Assembly (NCBI GenBank): GCA_938004375.1
Contig: CALKWH010000321.1
Location: 1-37,737 of the forward strand
DNA from: an uncultured Pseudomonadota bacterium
GTDB lineage: Bacteria > Myxococcota_A > Polyangia > HGW-17
Length of the DNA: 37,737 bases
Direction of reading: 5' to 3'
Positions 17,551 to 26,335 of this stretch are shown in pieces. Both the position numbers and the translations under genes were made by a program. The notes beneath the pieces were generated by a model. It ran no database searches. It worked only from the letters and a program-made list of their open reading frames with translations, and had not been told where the DNA came from. Every line of letters begins with the position of its first letter. Within the stretch, counting starts at the first letter, position 1.

Positions 17551-18582
17551 CTAGAGTTTGTCGGAGAGCGCTTCGCAGGCCTCGACGGTGTCGGCTGCGC
17601 CCTCGCCGGGCACGGCCTTCAGCACGGGGTACAGTTGCCTGGCCTTGGTGAGCGGACCGTCGAACGGCTCCCAGCCCTTGGGTCCATATACATATATTGA
17701 ACTGGTACGAACGCAGGTGGCGGTCCGCCCGTCCATCCCGTCGCCCGTCTCGATGTAAGTGGTCTGCTCGAAGACCGTCACCGCGAGGAGATCCGTGGCC
17801 CCGCCGGTGAACCAGCGGAGGTTGGAGCTGGTCTTGACCTCTCTGCCGGGCTCGTGTTCGGTCTCGAGGTCCTTCACCGGAGGCATCTGGTCGATGTCCC
17901 CGTCCCTGAACGTGAAGATGATCTGGTAATCGCCATCGACGCTGACCATGCGGTCGACGCATTCATCTTCCTGGTTCGAGTAATCGTAGCTCAGGATGAA
18001 CAGGTTGGGATCCCGGGCCCCGTCGACGAAGGTGACCTTGACGTCCTTGCCCCTGAAGACCAGCGCGTCGTCGCTGGACACGCTCTCGATCCGGAGCTCC
18101 GACTGGCCCGTCGCCGGGTCGCGGACCAGGGCCACGTGGAGCTGCGCGTTGAGCCCCTGGGTGTCGCACTTGTCGGCCTTGGGATCGACCACGTCCAGCA
18201 GCGCCCCGGCCAGCCGGGCGCCGCGCAGGGGAAGGACGCGCACCACGGCCTTCTGGGGGAGTGACAGGCCGTCCACCCGGTCGGCCAGCTCGGGGAGCGC
18301 GTCGGAGAGGACCTTCCTCACGTCAATCGGTCGTCCGGCGTCCTTTCCCAGGCGCGCCAGCAACGCCTCCAGCTCCTTCTCCGCCTTCGCGCGCGTCAGG
18401 TCCGGCGGCAGGTCCTGAAGGGGGGCCGCCAGGGCGACCTTGGGATCGGCCTTCGCCGGGGCGCCCTCGGGTTCGACCTTCGCCGGGGACGCGGTCTTGG
18501 CCGACGCGGGCTTCGACGCGGGGCGACCGCAGCCGAGAAGGCAAATGAGCGACAGAGGAATGAAAAATATGCGGTTTTTCAT
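17551..18582 (-). CDS. Lipoprotein of unknown function
   Basis: Lipoprotein of 343 residues from the ATG at 18582 (MKNRIFFIPLSLICLLGC lipobox); an earlier in-frame ATG at 18609 would add nine residues without a better ribosome site. An Ala/Lys/Pro-rich linker (about 20-60) precedes a helical segment (about 60-110) and a beta-rich domain with four spaced cysteines (DKCDTQ, EDECVDR, TATCVRT, VEACEAL) that may form two disulfides. No family recognised. It lies downstream of uvrB on the same strand with a 72-bp gap and no convincing promoter, so it may be read from the uvrB operon. The sigma-54 activator sites of paralogue 4 sit about 30-60 bp beyond its stop. Confidence 0.8.
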   Translation of the reverse strand: MKNRIFFIPLSLICLLGCGRPASKPASAKTASPAKVEPEGAPAKADPKVALAAPLQDLPPDLTRAKAEKELEALLARLGKDAGRPIDVRKVLSDALPELADRVDGLSLPQKAVVRVLPLRGARLAGALLDVVDPKADKCDTQGLNAQLHVALVRDPATGQSELRIESVSSDDALVFRGKDVKVTFVDGARDPNLFILSYDYSNQEDECVDRMVSVDGDYQIIFTFRDGDIDQMPPVKDLETEHEPGREVKTSSNLRWFTGGATDLLAVTVFEQTTYIETGDGMDGRTATCVRTSSIYVYGPKGWEPFDGPLTKARQLYPVLKAVPGEGAADTVEACEALSDKL

Positions 18583-18654
18583 GGTGTTTGAACTCCCGTG
18601 TGAAGACAACTTACCAAAAACATGCAGGGAAGGGAAGTCAGGCTTCTGAAAAGC

Positions 18655-20649
18655 TCAGGAACCCAGGACCTGGTCCTCGAGAGCGCGGATCTCGTCGCGC
18701 AGGCGGGCGGCCTCCTCGAACTGGAGCTTGCGGGCGGCCTCCCGCATCTTGCGGGTGAGCTTGACGATGGCGGCCTCGGCCTTGGCGGGGTCGATCTTCG
18801 CCTGGCGGGCGGGCTCGGCGGCGGGGCGGTCCAGGCCGATCATCTTGTTGATGTCGACGATGTCCTTCACGATGGAGGCGGGCTCGATGCCGTGCTCGCG
18901 GTTGTAGTCCTCCTGCACGCGGCGGCGGCGATCGGTCTCGGCGAGGACCGTGCGCATGGCGTCGGTGACGCGGTCGGCGTAGAGGATTACCCGCCCGTTG
19001 AGGTGGCGGGCGGCGCGGCCGCTGATCTGGAACAGCGAGCGATCCGAGCGCAGAAAACCCTCGGTGTCGGCGTCGAGCACGGCCACCAACGACACCTCGG
19101 GCAGATCGAGGCCCTCGCGCAGCAGGTTGATGCCCACCAGCACGTCGAACTCGCCCAGGCGCAGGTCCCGCAGGATCTCGATGCGCTCGAGGGTCTCGAC
19201 GTCCGAGTGCAGATAGCGCACGCGCACGCCCAGGTCGCCGTAATACTCGGTGAGGCGCTCGGCCGAGCGTTTGGTGAGGGTGACCACCAGGACCTTCTCG
19301 TCGCGCTCCCTGCACCGTCGGATCTCCTCGAGGAGGTCGTCGAGCTGGCCGTCCGAGGGGCGCACCTCCATGGCCGGCTCCAGGAGCCCGGTGGGCCGCA
19401 CGATCTGCTCGATCACCACGCCCTGGGTGCGGGCGAGCTCCCAGTCGCCGGGGGTGGCGCTGACGCACACGACCCGGTTCACGCGGGCCTGGAACTCGTC
19501 GAAAGAGAGGGGCCGGTTGTCCAGCGCGCACGGCAGGCGAAAGCCGAAGTCGACCAGGTTCCGTTTGCGGGAGAGATCGCCCTTGAGCATGCTGCGCACC
19601 TGGGGCAGCGTCTGGTGGGACTCGTCGATGAAGAGCAGGAAGTCCTTCGGGAAGTAGTCGATGAGGGTGGCCGGCGGCTCCCCCGGGGCACGCCCGTCGA
19701 AGTGCCGGCTGTAGTTTTCGATGCCCTTGCAGTAGCCGGCGGTCTCGAGCATCTCCAGATCCGAGGTGGCGCGCAGCTCGAGGCGCTGGGCCTCGAGGAG
19801 CCGGCCCGAGCCGTTGAACTCGGTCAGGCGCTCTCGCAGTTCCTCGCGGATATCCGACAGGGCGCGGCGCAGGTCCTGCTCTGGCACGACGTAGTGGCTG
19901 CTGGGGAAGATCAGCGTCGCGGGGACGTCCTGCACGGCCTGGTTCAGGAACGGGTCGAACTCGCGGATGCGCTCGATCTCGTCCCCGAACCAGGAGATGC
20001 GCCAGGCCGTGCGGTCCGAGTCGGACGGGAACACCTCGACCACGTCCCCGCGGACGCGGAAGGTGCCCCGGTAGAAGTCGAAGTCATTGCGCTCGTACTG
20101 GATGTCCACCAGGCGGCGCAGCACCTCGTCGCGGTCGATCTCCTGCCCCACGGCGAGCTCCAGCGCCAGGTCCCGGTAGAACCGCGGCGAGCCGATGCCG
20201 AAGATGCACGACACCGAGGCCACGATGATCACGTCGGGCCGCGACAGCAGCGCGTTGGTGGCGGCGTGGCGCAGGCGGTCGATCTCCTCGTTGATAGCGG
20301 AGTCCTTCTCGATGTAGGTGTCGGTGGCGGGCAGGTAGGCTTCGGGCTGGTAGTAGTCGTAGTAGGAGACGAAGTACTGCACCGCGTTGTGCGGGAAGAG
20401 CTGGCGGAACTCGGCGAACAACTGGGCCGCCAGGGTCTTGTTGTGCGCCAGGATGAGCGTGGGGCGGCCCCACTGCTCGATGACCTTGGCCATGGTGAAG
20501 GTCTTGCCCGAGCCGGTGATGCCCAGCAGCACCTGGCAGGCCTCGTCAGCGGCGAGCCCGTCGAGAAGGCCGGCGATGGCCTGGGGCTGGTCTCCGCGGG
20601 GCTCGAGCCCGCCGGCGAGACGGAAGACACCGGGACGCGGGGCGGCCAT
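18655..20649 (-). CDS. uvrB: UvrABC excinuclease subunit B
   Basis: Full-length UvrB of 664 residues, the ATP-dependent damage-verification subunit of nucleotide excision repair in the cytoplasm. Visible features: Walker A GITGSGKT near residue 45, the beta-hairpin region with [21 protein letters not shown] (helicase motif II), the SATPGDWE region, [10 protein letters not shown]...VRYLHSD, the Arg-rich motif [19 protein letters not shown], and a C-terminal UVR motif ([18 protein letters not shown]) that contacts UvrA/UvrC. The reading frame is open far upstream to 21876; the ATG at 20649 is chosen because it matches the family N-terminus and overlaps the previous gene's stop as TGATG. It is co-transcribed with three envelope lipoprotein genes, an unusual context for a repair gene. 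Confidence 0.97.
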   Translation of the reverse strand: MAAPRPGVFRLAGGLEPRGDQPQAIAGLLDGLAADEACQVLLGITGSGKTFTMAKVIEQWGRPTLILAHNKTLAAQLFAEFRQLFPHNAVQYFVSYYDYYQPEAYLPATDTYIEKDSAINEEIDRLRHAATNALLSRPDVIIVASVSCIFGIGSPRFYRDLALELAVGQEIDRDEVLRRLVDIQYERNDFDFYRGTFRVRGDVVEVFPSDSDRTAWRISWFGDEIERIREFDPFLNQAVQDVPATLIFPSSHYVVPEQDLRRALSDIREELRERLTEFNGSGRLLEAQRLELRATSDLEMLETAGYCKGIENYSRHFDGRAPGEPPATLIDYFPKDFLLFIDESHQTLPQVRSMLKGDLSRKRNLVDFGFRLPCALDNRPLSFDEFQARVNRVVCVSATPGDWELARTQGVVIEQIVRPTGLLEPAMEVRPSDGQLDDLLEEIRRCRERDEKVLVVTLTKRSAERLTEYYGDLGVRVRYLHSDVETLERIEILRDLRLGEFDVLVGINLLREGLDLPEVSLVAVLDADTEGFLRSDRSLFQISGRAARHLNGRVILYADRVTDAMRTVLAETDRRRRVQEDYNREHGIEPASIVKDIVDINKMIGLDRPAAEPARQAKIDPAKAEAAIVKLTRKMREAARKLQFEEAARLRDEIRALEDQVLGS

Positions 20650-21494
20650 CAGGGGACGCACACCTGGCGGCTGTGGCGCATCTTCTCGAGGTGCTCGAGC
20701 AGGGCGGTGGCCGCCTGGAGGTCGGTCCCGCCGGGGTAGGCGGCGAGGTAGGCCTTGAGGGTGGGGATGGCCTTGGCGCAGTCCATGAACTGGGCGTGGG
20801 CCTGGGCCAGCCGGAAGGTGACGCGATCCGCCGCCGGGCCGGTGGGGAACTGCCGCCTGTAGAGGTCGGCGTAGAGGATGGCCTTGGCGAACTCGGAGGC
20901 CGCGACGCAGGCCTCGACGAGCCCGGCGAGGGCGGCCCCGGTCTGGGGCGCGCCCGGGTGTCGCTGGAGCAGCAGCGCCAGGTGGCCATGGGCGAGCTTC
21001 CACTGCTTCGCCGCGGCGAGGGCGGCCACCACCTCGGCGAGCTCCTCGGGCTTGAGCTGGGTGGAGACCCAGGCGACCTCGCGGGAGAGCGCCTCGAGCT
21101 CGGTCAACTCGGCGGCGCGGGTGGCCAGGGCAGCGAGGACGGCCTGCAGTTGAGCGTGGAGCTCGGCATCGACGCGGCCGGTGACGGCGGCCAGGAGCTT
21201 CTCCAGGTCCTGCACGCGCGCAGTCAGGTCGTCGAGCCGGCCGCGGGTCTCTTCCATGAACTGCACCTGCCGTCCACGGTAGCCAGCGCGCTCCTCGCGG
21301 ATTTTCTCGAGCTCGAGCTTCACGCGGGTCAGGTTCTCCCGCAAGGTGGCCTCGTCGGCGGAGCGTGCCGCGAAGGCCGAGGACACGCGCTCGACCCGCT
21401 GGCCCAGCTCGTCGGCCTCCTTGCGCGAGACGAACCAGGCGCACGACGGCAGCAGCAGCACGGTCACCAGAGGGAACAGCAGGCGGACGTTCAT
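20649..21494 (-). CDS. Coiled-coil/TPR lipoprotein resembling CpoB (YbgF)
   Basis: Lipoprotein of 281 residues (VTVLLLPSC lipobox). A long coiled coil (about 25-150) is followed by TPR-like helices (about 165-270, with the pattern [10 protein letters not shown]...[15 protein letters not shown]). This is the architecture of CpoB/YbgF, the periplasmic partner of Tol-Pal in envelope constriction. Its operon also carries a Pal-like OmpA-domain lipoprotein, which supports that reading, although no tolQRAB genes are in the window. Both junctions are overlapping: 4 nt with the preceding gene (ATGA) and 1 nt with uvrB. Confidence 0.8.
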   Translation of the reverse strand: MNVRLLFPLVTVLLLPSCAWFVSRKEADELGQRVERVSSAFAARSADEATLRENLTRVKLELEKIREERAGYRGRQVQFMEETRGRLDDLTARVQDLEKLLAAVTGRVDAELHAQLQAVLAALATRAAELTELEALSREVAWVSTQLKPEELAEVVAALAAAKQWKLAHGHLALLLQRHPGAPQTGAALAGLVEACVAASEFAKAILYADLYRRQFPTGPAADRVTFRLAQAHAQFMDCAKAIPTLKAYLAAYPGGTDLQAATALLEHLEKMRHSRQVCVP

Positions 21495-22003
21495 GGGGTC
21501 TTCTCCTCGGCTGCGGGGGCGGCCCGGCAGGGCGCGGCCTCGGGCCGGCGGGCGCACAGGAGCTCGAGCAGGCGACGGCGGGTCTCCCCGAACCGCAGGT
21601 CGAAGGCGGCCCGGGCCTCGTCCAGGCGCCCGCGCTCGAACCGCGTCTTGGTCTCGACGTAGCCGATGCCCTGCCCGGCCACGTCCAGGCTCCGGCCCAA
21701 CCCCTCGAGATCCTGGAAGAGCTTCGACCAGAGGCGGGCCACGGCGTTGGCGAACAGGAAGCGCTCGGCGCCGATGGCGTCGAGCTCCTTGGTCTGGGCG
21801 ACGGTCTCCCGAAGTCGGTTCTTGCGCAGATCGTCGTCCTTCGTGATGGCCAGCTCGAGCCGGTCCAGGCGGTCATGCAGGGCGGCCACCTGCGCGGGCC
21901 GGGCCGGGCGCCAGGCGGGCCCGCAGGCAGCCAGGATCGGCAGGAGCAGCAGCGCCGGCAGCAGCAGCCGGACTGCCAGGGGCGTGGACCAGGATCGAAT
22001 CAT
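21491..22003 (-). CDS. Coiled-coil lipoprotein
   Basis: Lipoprotein of 170 residues (LLPILAAC lipobox after a basic [12 protein letters not shown]). The mature part is almost entirely helical, with heptad-like segments ([38 protein letters not shown]) and two cysteines near the end ([12 protein letters not shown]). No family recognised. It starts 5 nt after the Pal-like gene and overlaps the CpoB-like gene by ATGA, so it is the middle member of an envelope operon and probably joins a complex with its neighbours. Confidence 0.78.
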   Translation of the reverse strand: MIRSWSTPLAVRLLLPALLLLPILAACGPAWRPARPAQVAALHDRLDRLELAITKDDDLRKNRLRETVAQTKELDAIGAERFLFANAVARLWSKLFQDLEGLGRSLDVAGQGIGYVETKTRFERGRLDEARAAFDLRFGETRRRLLELLCARRPEAAPCRAAPAAEEKTP

Positions 22004-22008
22004 GGGGG

Positions 22009-22803
22009 CTACTCGGGGCAGACCTGCCCCACCTTCTTGTAGAACATGAAGTGGACCTTGCGGTCCTTGGCCCAGGAGTCCTCGTCGGTGCCCTGGGCGC
22101 AGGACTCGCCGAGCGGCTCGGAGGTGAAGCGAAACTTGCCCACCAGGCCCGGGGCCAGCAGGGCGATCTCGTCCTGAACGGTCTTCAGACGCTGGGAAGA
22201 CAGGTCGTCGTTGTAGGTCTCTGGGCCGCGCGGGTCGGCCATGCCGATCAGGTGCACGCGGGCGAGCCCCACCTCTGAGCCCTTCTTCATGCACTCGACG
22301 CTCTTCTTGAGCGCCTCGCGGCCGGCCTTGGAGAGGTTGGCCGACTTGTACTCGAAGTACAGATCCTCGAGCTCGCACGGGGGCGTGATCTTGCACTCGT
22401 CCCCCACGCAGGTGCCCGGGCTCACGTCGTCGACGCAGAAGCCGTGGGAGCACTTCTTGCCGATGGGGCAGTCGCGGTCGGGATCGCACTCGTTGCCGTC
22501 GGCGCGGCAGGAGCCCTGCCAGCAGTGCTTGCCGGCACCGCACTCGGCGTCCTCGGTGCAGTCGCGGCACAGGCCGTTGTCGCAGACCTTGCCGTCCTTG
22601 CAAGGCACCGCCGGACACGCGGAGCGCAGCTCCTTGATGCAGCGGCCGTCACGGCAGATTTCTCCCTTGGGGCAGTTCGAGTCGGTCTTGCACATGCACT
22701 TGCCCGAGACACGCTGCTGCCCCAGCGGGCAGGTGTCCTTCTTGCAGGAGAACAGGAAAAGGCTCATCGTGGACAGAACGATTAACAATGAAATTTTCGA
22801 CAT
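22009..22803 (-). CDS. Cys-rich Pal-like lipoprotein with OmpA C-terminal domain
   Basis: Lipoprotein of 264 residues (MSLFLFSC lipobox). Residues about 20-130 contain repeated small Cys motifs ([34 protein letters not shown]), likely a string of disulfide knots. The C-terminal part (about 140-262) is an OmpA/Pal peptidoglycan-binding domain: [46 protein letters not shown] and DRKVHFMF. It would tether the outer membrane to peptidoglycan. It is the first gene of the operon that continues through two coiled-coil lipoproteins into uvrB. The ribosome site is AGAGGTG. Confidence 0.85.
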   Translation of the reverse strand: MSKISLLIVLSTMSLFLFSCKKDTCPLGQQRVSGKCMCKTDSNCPKGEICRDGRCIKELRSACPAVPCKDGKVCDNGLCRDCTEDAECGAGKHCWQGSCRADGNECDPDRDCPIGKKCSHGFCVDDVSPGTCVGDECKITPPCELEDLYFEYKSANLSKAGREALKKSVECMKKGSEVGLARVHLIGMADPRGPETYNDDLSSQRLKTVQDEIALLAPGLVGKFRFTSEPLGESCAQGTDEDSWAKDRKVHFMFYKKVGQVCPE

Positions 22804-22831
22804 GCTTCACCTCTTCAGCGGACACGGGGGA

Positions 22832-22859
22832 AATATCCACAACTCCCGATCGGAGTCAA
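22832..22859 (-). promoter_or_regulatory. Sigma-70-type promoter of the Pal-like/uvrB operon
   Basis: On the minus strand TTGACT (22854-22859), a 16-bp spacer, then GATATT (22832-22837), about 29 bp before the start codon at 22803. Confidence 0.5.
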
Positions 22860-22940
22860 CAACAATGCGGCGAACACAGGCCGGACGGAAAAAATTCCCG
22901 CCGGCGCAGAAAAAAATGTGGCACGGGGTTGGTTTATGTC

Positions 22941-22969
22941 TTGACGTGAAAGCGAAAACCCGCCACAAG
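22941..22969 (+). promoter_or_regulatory. Candidate sigma-70-type promoter of dtd
   Basis: TTGACG (22941-22946), 17 bp, CACAAG (22964-22969). The -35 is strong and the -10 weak. The rest of the 187-bp divergent gap (22804-22990) holds only the opposing promoter and no other signal I can support. Confidence 0.4.
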
Positions 22970-22990
22970 TCTGCGGGCGAAGGGGCGACG

Positions 22991-23755
22991 ATGCGCTGCG
23001 TGATTCAACGGGTCCGACAAGCCGAAGTGAAGGTGAACGACGAGACGGTCGGGGCCATCGGACCGGGTTTCCTGGTCCTGCTGGCCGTGCACCGCGACGA
23101 CACGGCGGAGACGGCCGTCCGGGTGGCGAGGAAGATCTCCCAACTACGCCTGTTCCCCGATGAGCAGGGAAAGTTCGACCGGGATCTGGCCGCCGTCGGC
23201 GGCGCCGTGCTCCTGGTGAGCCAGTTCACGCTCTACGGCGACTGCCGCAAGGGCCGACGACCGTCGTTCACCGATTCGGCGCCCCCCGAGCTGGCCCGCC
23301 CGTTGTGCGACGCCGTGGCGGACACCCTGAGGACCGAGGGGCTGCGCGTGGAAACCGGCGTCTTCGGCGCGCACATGGACGTGAGCCTGCTCAACGACGG
23401 TCCGGTGACGGTGATCCTGGAAGAGTCGGACAAGTCAGACAAGTCAGACAAGTCAGACAAGTCAGACAAGTCAGACAAGTCAGACAGGTCGGACAAGTCA
23501 GACAAGTCAGACAAGTCAGACAAGTCAGACCTTCCCCCCCCGACGACCTGCGGGCGCTGCTCGCCGCCATGCCCGAGGTGCTTCTGCAATGGGGCCTGCC
23601 CCCCGCCCTGGACTGGGACGCCCTGCCTGTGGAGCACCGGGAGATCCTCGCCGCCGCCGTCCCCGCGCTGGCCGGCAGGATGGACGCCTTCCGGGAGCGG
23701 CTCTTCGAGCTCCTGGTTTCGGAGAAGCCCGCCGAGGGCCTGCGGTTTTTCCTGA
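22991..23755 (+). CDS. dtd: D-aminoacyl-tRNA deacylase with an SDK-repeat extension
   Basis: Residues 1-144 are a complete D-aminoacyl-tRNA deacylase, which clears D-amino acids from mischarged tRNA: start MRCVIQRV, the active-site strand [17 protein letters not shown], and the C-terminal cross-subunit motif [10 protein letters not shown]. The family normally stops here at about 145-150 residues. In this gene the frame stays open through eleven Ser-Asp-Lys/Arg triplets (23426-23524) and on to a stop at 23755, overlapping the HD-domain gene by 187 bp in another frame. The last 70 or so residues (Cys/Pro/Ser-rich) look like out-of-frame reading of that gene. A run of eight C at 23534-23541 is where a -1 shift would fuse the deacylase and repeat to the HD protein. 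The start at 22991 has an AGGGGCG site. Confidence 0.88.
   Translation: MRCVIQRVRQAEVKVNDETVGAIGPGFLVLLAVHRDDTAETAVRVARKISQLRLFPDEQGKFDRDLAAVGGAVLLVSQFTLYGDCRKGRRPSFTDSAPPELARPLCDAVADTLRTEGLRVETGVFGAHMDVSLLNDGPVTVILEESDKSDKSDKSDKSDKSDKSDRSDKSDKSDKSDKSDLPPPTTCGRCSPPCPRCFCNGACPPPWTGTPCLWSTGRSSPPPSPRWPAGWTPSGSGSSSSWFRRSPPRACGFS
23426..23530 (+). repeat. 9-bp minisatellite GACAAGTCA, about 11.7 copies
   Basis: Near-perfect tandem copies of a 9-bp unit; copy 1 (TCGGACAAG) and copy 7 (TCAGACAGG, followed by TCGGACAAG) carry point changes. In the dtd frame it encodes (SDK)n, in the HD frame (VRQ)n. The unit length preserves frame, so copy number can vary without breaking either frame. It lies exactly at the boundary between the two domains. 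Confidence 0.92.
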
Positions 23756-24468
23756 AGGCCGGCGTGCTCGCCGTGTTCCTGCCCGAGTTGTGCGAGACGG
23801 TGGACCTCTCCAGCGAGGACGACCGTCGCCACAAGCACGTGTGGGACCACACCCTGCAGGTGGTAACGCAGATCGAGCCGCGCCTGGAGCTGCGGCTCGC
23901 CGCCCTCTTCCATGACATCGGCAAGGTGCGGACCCGCGAGTTCACCCCCGACGGCAAGGTGACCTTCTACGGCCACGACCGCGTGGGGGGAAAGATGTTC
24001 CGCAAGATCGCGCAGCGGCTGGGCATCCCGGATCCGCCGGCCGGTCGCGTGCAGCAGCTGGTCGCCCTTCATCTGCGCCCGGGACAGTACCAGTCGTCGT
24101 GGACCGACTCCGCCGTCCGCCGCTTCGAGCGGGAGCTCCCCGAGGGCGTGCTCGACGACCTGCTGGCCCTGGGCCGCGCCGACATCACCAGCAAGCGCCC
24201 GGGCCGCCGCAAGCAGGCCGTGCGCATGATCGACGAGCTCGACCGCCGCATCCGCGAGGTGCTGGCCCAGGACGCCGTGCTGCCGCCGCTGCCCACCGGC
24301 ATGGGCAACGTCCTCATGGAACGCCTGAACCTGCCCGCCGGCCGCGAGCTTGGCGCCGTCATGAAGTTCCTCATCCGCGAAGTGGAGGAGGGCCGCCTGG
24401 AGCGGGCCGCCGACTTCGACTACTACCTCGCGCGGCTGGCCGAACTGAAACCCGAACTGTTCCCATGA
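23569..24468 (+). CDS. HD-domain protein related to the C-terminal half of CCA-adding enzymes
   Basis: About 299 residues from the ATG at 23569. The HD phosphohydrolase signature is clear: [24 protein letters not shown] (metal-binding HD) and FYGHDRVG, followed by [14 protein letters not shown]. This pattern matches the HD and RNA-binding half of bacterial tRNA nucleotidyltransferases, but the catalytic nucleotidyltransferase head is absent. It may be a 2',3'-phosphatase/phosphodiesterase or a tRNA-binding remnant. No Shine-Dalgarno precedes 23569, and the frame is open upstream through the SDK minisatellite, so it may be expressed as a frameshift fusion with dtd. It overlaps the next gene (dus) by ATGA, giving a dtd-HD-dus cluster themed on tRNA. 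Confidence 0.8.
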   Translation: MPEVLLQWGLPPALDWDALPVEHREILAAAVPALAGRMDAFRERLFELLVSEKPAEGLRFFLKAGVLAVFLPELCETVDLSSEDDRRHKHVWDHTLQVVTQIEPRLELRLAALFHDIGKVRTREFTPDGKVTFYGHDRVGGKMFRKIAQRLGIPDPPAGRVQQLVALHLRPGQYQSSWTDSAVRRFERELPEGVLDDLLALGRADITSKRPGRRKQAVRMIDELDRRIREVLAQDAVLPPLPTGMGNVLMERLNLPAGRELGAVMKFLIREVEEGRLERAADFDYYLARLAELKPELFP

Positions 24469-25484
24469 CCCTCCCCGCGACCCTGCGCATCGGCCCCCTC
24501 GTCCTGACGCCGCCGGTGATCCTGGCGCCCATGGCCGGCGTCACCACGCTGGTGATGCGCCGCGCCTGCGAGCGCGCGGGCGCCGGGGGCACGTTCACCG
24601 AGATGATCAGCTCCGCCGCGGCCTTCCGCTCGGTGCCTTCGGCGCTGGCCATGTTTGAGCGCAGCCTGCCGGGGAAGCCTTACGCCGTCCAGATCGTGGG
24701 CGCGGATCCCCACGAGATGGGGTACACAGCGCACCTGGCGGCCTCGCGCGGGGTCGAGTGGATCGACCTCAACATGGGCTGCCCCGCCAAGGACATCATC
24801 CGGTCCGGCTCGGGCGTGGCCCTCATGCGCGACCCGGAGCGCGCGGCGTCCATCGTGCGCGCCGTGCGCGCCTCGACGCCGGGGCACATCCCGGTGACGG
24901 TGAAGATCCGCGCCGGCTGGGACGAGTCCTCCCTCAACGCCCCCGAGTTCGCCCGGCGCATGGTGGACGCGGGCGCCTGCGCGGTGACCGTGCACGGCCG
25001 CACCCGGGCCCAGGTCTTCACCGGCCGGTCCAACCCGGAGCACATCGCCGCCGTGGTGCGCGCGGTGGACGTCCCGGTCATCGCCAACGGCGACGTGGAT
25101 TCGGCCGAGGCCGCCGTGGCCCTGCTCGAACGCACGGGCGCGGCGGGGGTCATGATCGGCCGCGCCTCGTGGGGGAACCCGTGGCTGTTCACCGCCTGCC
25201 GGGCGGCCTTCCTCGGCGAACCCCCGCCCCCGCCGCCCGACGCCGCCGCCCGCTTCGCCGCCATGCGCGCCACCCTTGAAGAGATCCTCGCCTCCCAGCC
25301 CGACCGCCCCGCCGAGCTCAAGCTCACCGAAACGCAGAAGACCCTCGCCTGGATGTCGTCTTCCCTGCCCGGCGGCCGCGTCTTCCGCAACGCGGTCTTC
25401 CGCGCCCCCGACCCCGACGCGGTGCGCGCCCTCCTGGACTCGCTCGAGCATTCGCAGCCTGGTCCGGACCGCGAGCAGGTCTGA
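24465..25484 (+). CDS. dusB: tRNA-dihydrouridine synthase
   Basis: Enzyme of 339 residues that reduces uridines in the tRNA D-loop using FMN and NADPH. The TIM-barrel features are intact: APMAGVT at the start, QIVGADP, catalytic Cys 106 in DLNMGCPAKDI, KIRAGWD, VHGRTRAQVFTG, VIANGDV and MIGRASWGNPWLF. DusB-type is the best fit, though other Dus subfamilies are possible. The start is fixed by the ATGA overlap with the HD-domain gene. It ends 44 bp from a convergent ABC permease gene; I see no clear terminator in that gap. Confidence 0.93.
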   Translation: MTLPATLRIGPLVLTPPVILAPMAGVTTLVMRRACERAGAGGTFTEMISSAAAFRSVPSALAMFERSLPGKPYAVQIVGADPHEMGYTAHLAASRGVEWIDLNMGCPAKDIIRSGSGVALMRDPERAASIVRAVRASTPGHIPVTVKIRAGWDESSLNAPEFARRMVDAGACAVTVHGRTRAQVFTGRSNPEHIAAVVRAVDVPVIANGDVDSAEAAVALLERTGAAGVMIGRASWGNPWLFTACRAAFLGEPPPPPPDAAARFAAMRATLEEILASQPDRPAELKLTETQKTLAWMSSSLPGGRVFRNAVFRAPDPDAVRALLDSLEHSQPGPDREQV

Positions 25485-25528
25485 CTTCCCCGGTCAAGTT
25501 GAACGTCGCAAAAGGGAATCCCCGCGGG

Positions 25529-26335
25529 CTACCCGGAGGGGTTGGCGCGGCGGTCCCAGGCATCGCGGACGTGGTCGCCGAGCAGGTTGGCGCCCAGCAC
25601 GCAGAGGCCCAGACACAGACCGGGGAAGATGGCCAGGTGGGGCGCCACGAGCAGGTAGCGGCTGCCCTGGGCGATGAGTTGACCCCAGGAGACGAGCGTG
25701 GGCGCCAGACCCAGGAAGCTCAGGCCCGCCTCGACCAGGAGATAGGCGGCAAACGAGAAGCTGGCCTGCACCACCAGGGGCGGCAGGATGTTCGGGATGA
25801 TGTGCGTGAAGAGGATCCGCGCAGGGGACGCCCCCAGCGCCCGGGCGGCCACCACGAACTCGCGCCCGCGGATCTCCAGGGCCTGGCCGCGGGCGACGCG
25901 GGCGAAGCCGGCCCACGACGTGATCACCAACGCGAAGATCAGGTGCCCCACCGAGGGAGATTTCACCAGGGAGAGCACGAACAGGTTCAGCAGCAGCCCC
26001 GGGAACGAGAACACGACGTCCACCAGGCGCATGAGCAGCAGGTCGGCGAGCCCGCCGAAGGTGCCGGCCACCGCACCCAGCAGGCCGCCCACCAGGAGGC
26101 CGCAGAACACCGTGAGCAGCGAGATGCCGAAGCCCACGCGGGCACCGGTGAGCACGGCTGAGAGCACGTCCGCGCCGTTCTCGTCGGTGCCCATGGGGTG
26201 CTCCCACGAGGGCGGCGCGAAGGTGGCCGTGAGGTCGAGTCGCGTGGGATCGTGGGGCGCGAGCGCGGGGCCCGCCACTGCCAGGAACAGGAACGCGCCC
26301 ATGAGCCAGGCGCCGAGGCGTCCGGAGAGGGTCAT
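25529..26335 (-). CDS. OppC/DppC-type ABC transporter permease
   Basis: Inner-membrane permease of 268 residues with the hallmark N-terminus (PHDPTRLDLTATFAPPSWEHPMGTDENGADVLS), about six membrane helices, and the ABC-binding EAA loop (REFVVAARALGASPARILFTHIIPNI). Together with the OppB-type partner it forms the channel of a peptide/nickel-family importer. It overlaps the upstream oppB-like gene by ATGA. No ATPase or substrate-binding protein gene is next to it; dusB is convergent downstream. The substrate cannot be told from the permease. Confidence 0.9.
   Translation of the reverse strand: MTLSGRLGAWLMGAFLFLAVAGPALAPHDPTRLDLTATFAPPSWEHPMGTDENGADVLSAVLTGARVGFGISLLTVFCGLLVGGLLGAVAGTFGGLADLLLMRLVDVVFSFPGLLLNLFVLSLVKSPSVGHLIFALVITSWAGFARVARGQALEIRGREFVVAARALGASPARILFTHIIPNILPPLVVQASFSFAAYLLVEAGLSFLGLAPTLVSWGQLIAQGSRYLLVAPHLAIFPGLCLGLCVLGANLLGDHVRDAWDRRANPSG

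Noticed and set aside
20650..21876. An N-terminal extension of uvrB by 409 residues
   Set aside because: The added part is Arg/Pro/Ser-rich noise antisense or out of frame to two convincing lipoprotein genes, and UvrB starts normally at 20649 with a TGATG coupling.
22919..22933. A TGGCAC-containing sigma-54-like site upstream of dtd
   Set aside because: TGGCAC is followed at the right distance by TGGT instead of TTGC, so the essential -12 GC is missing.
23426..23530. CRISPR array
   Set aside because: The units are 9 bp and contiguous with no spacers; it is a coding minisatellite.
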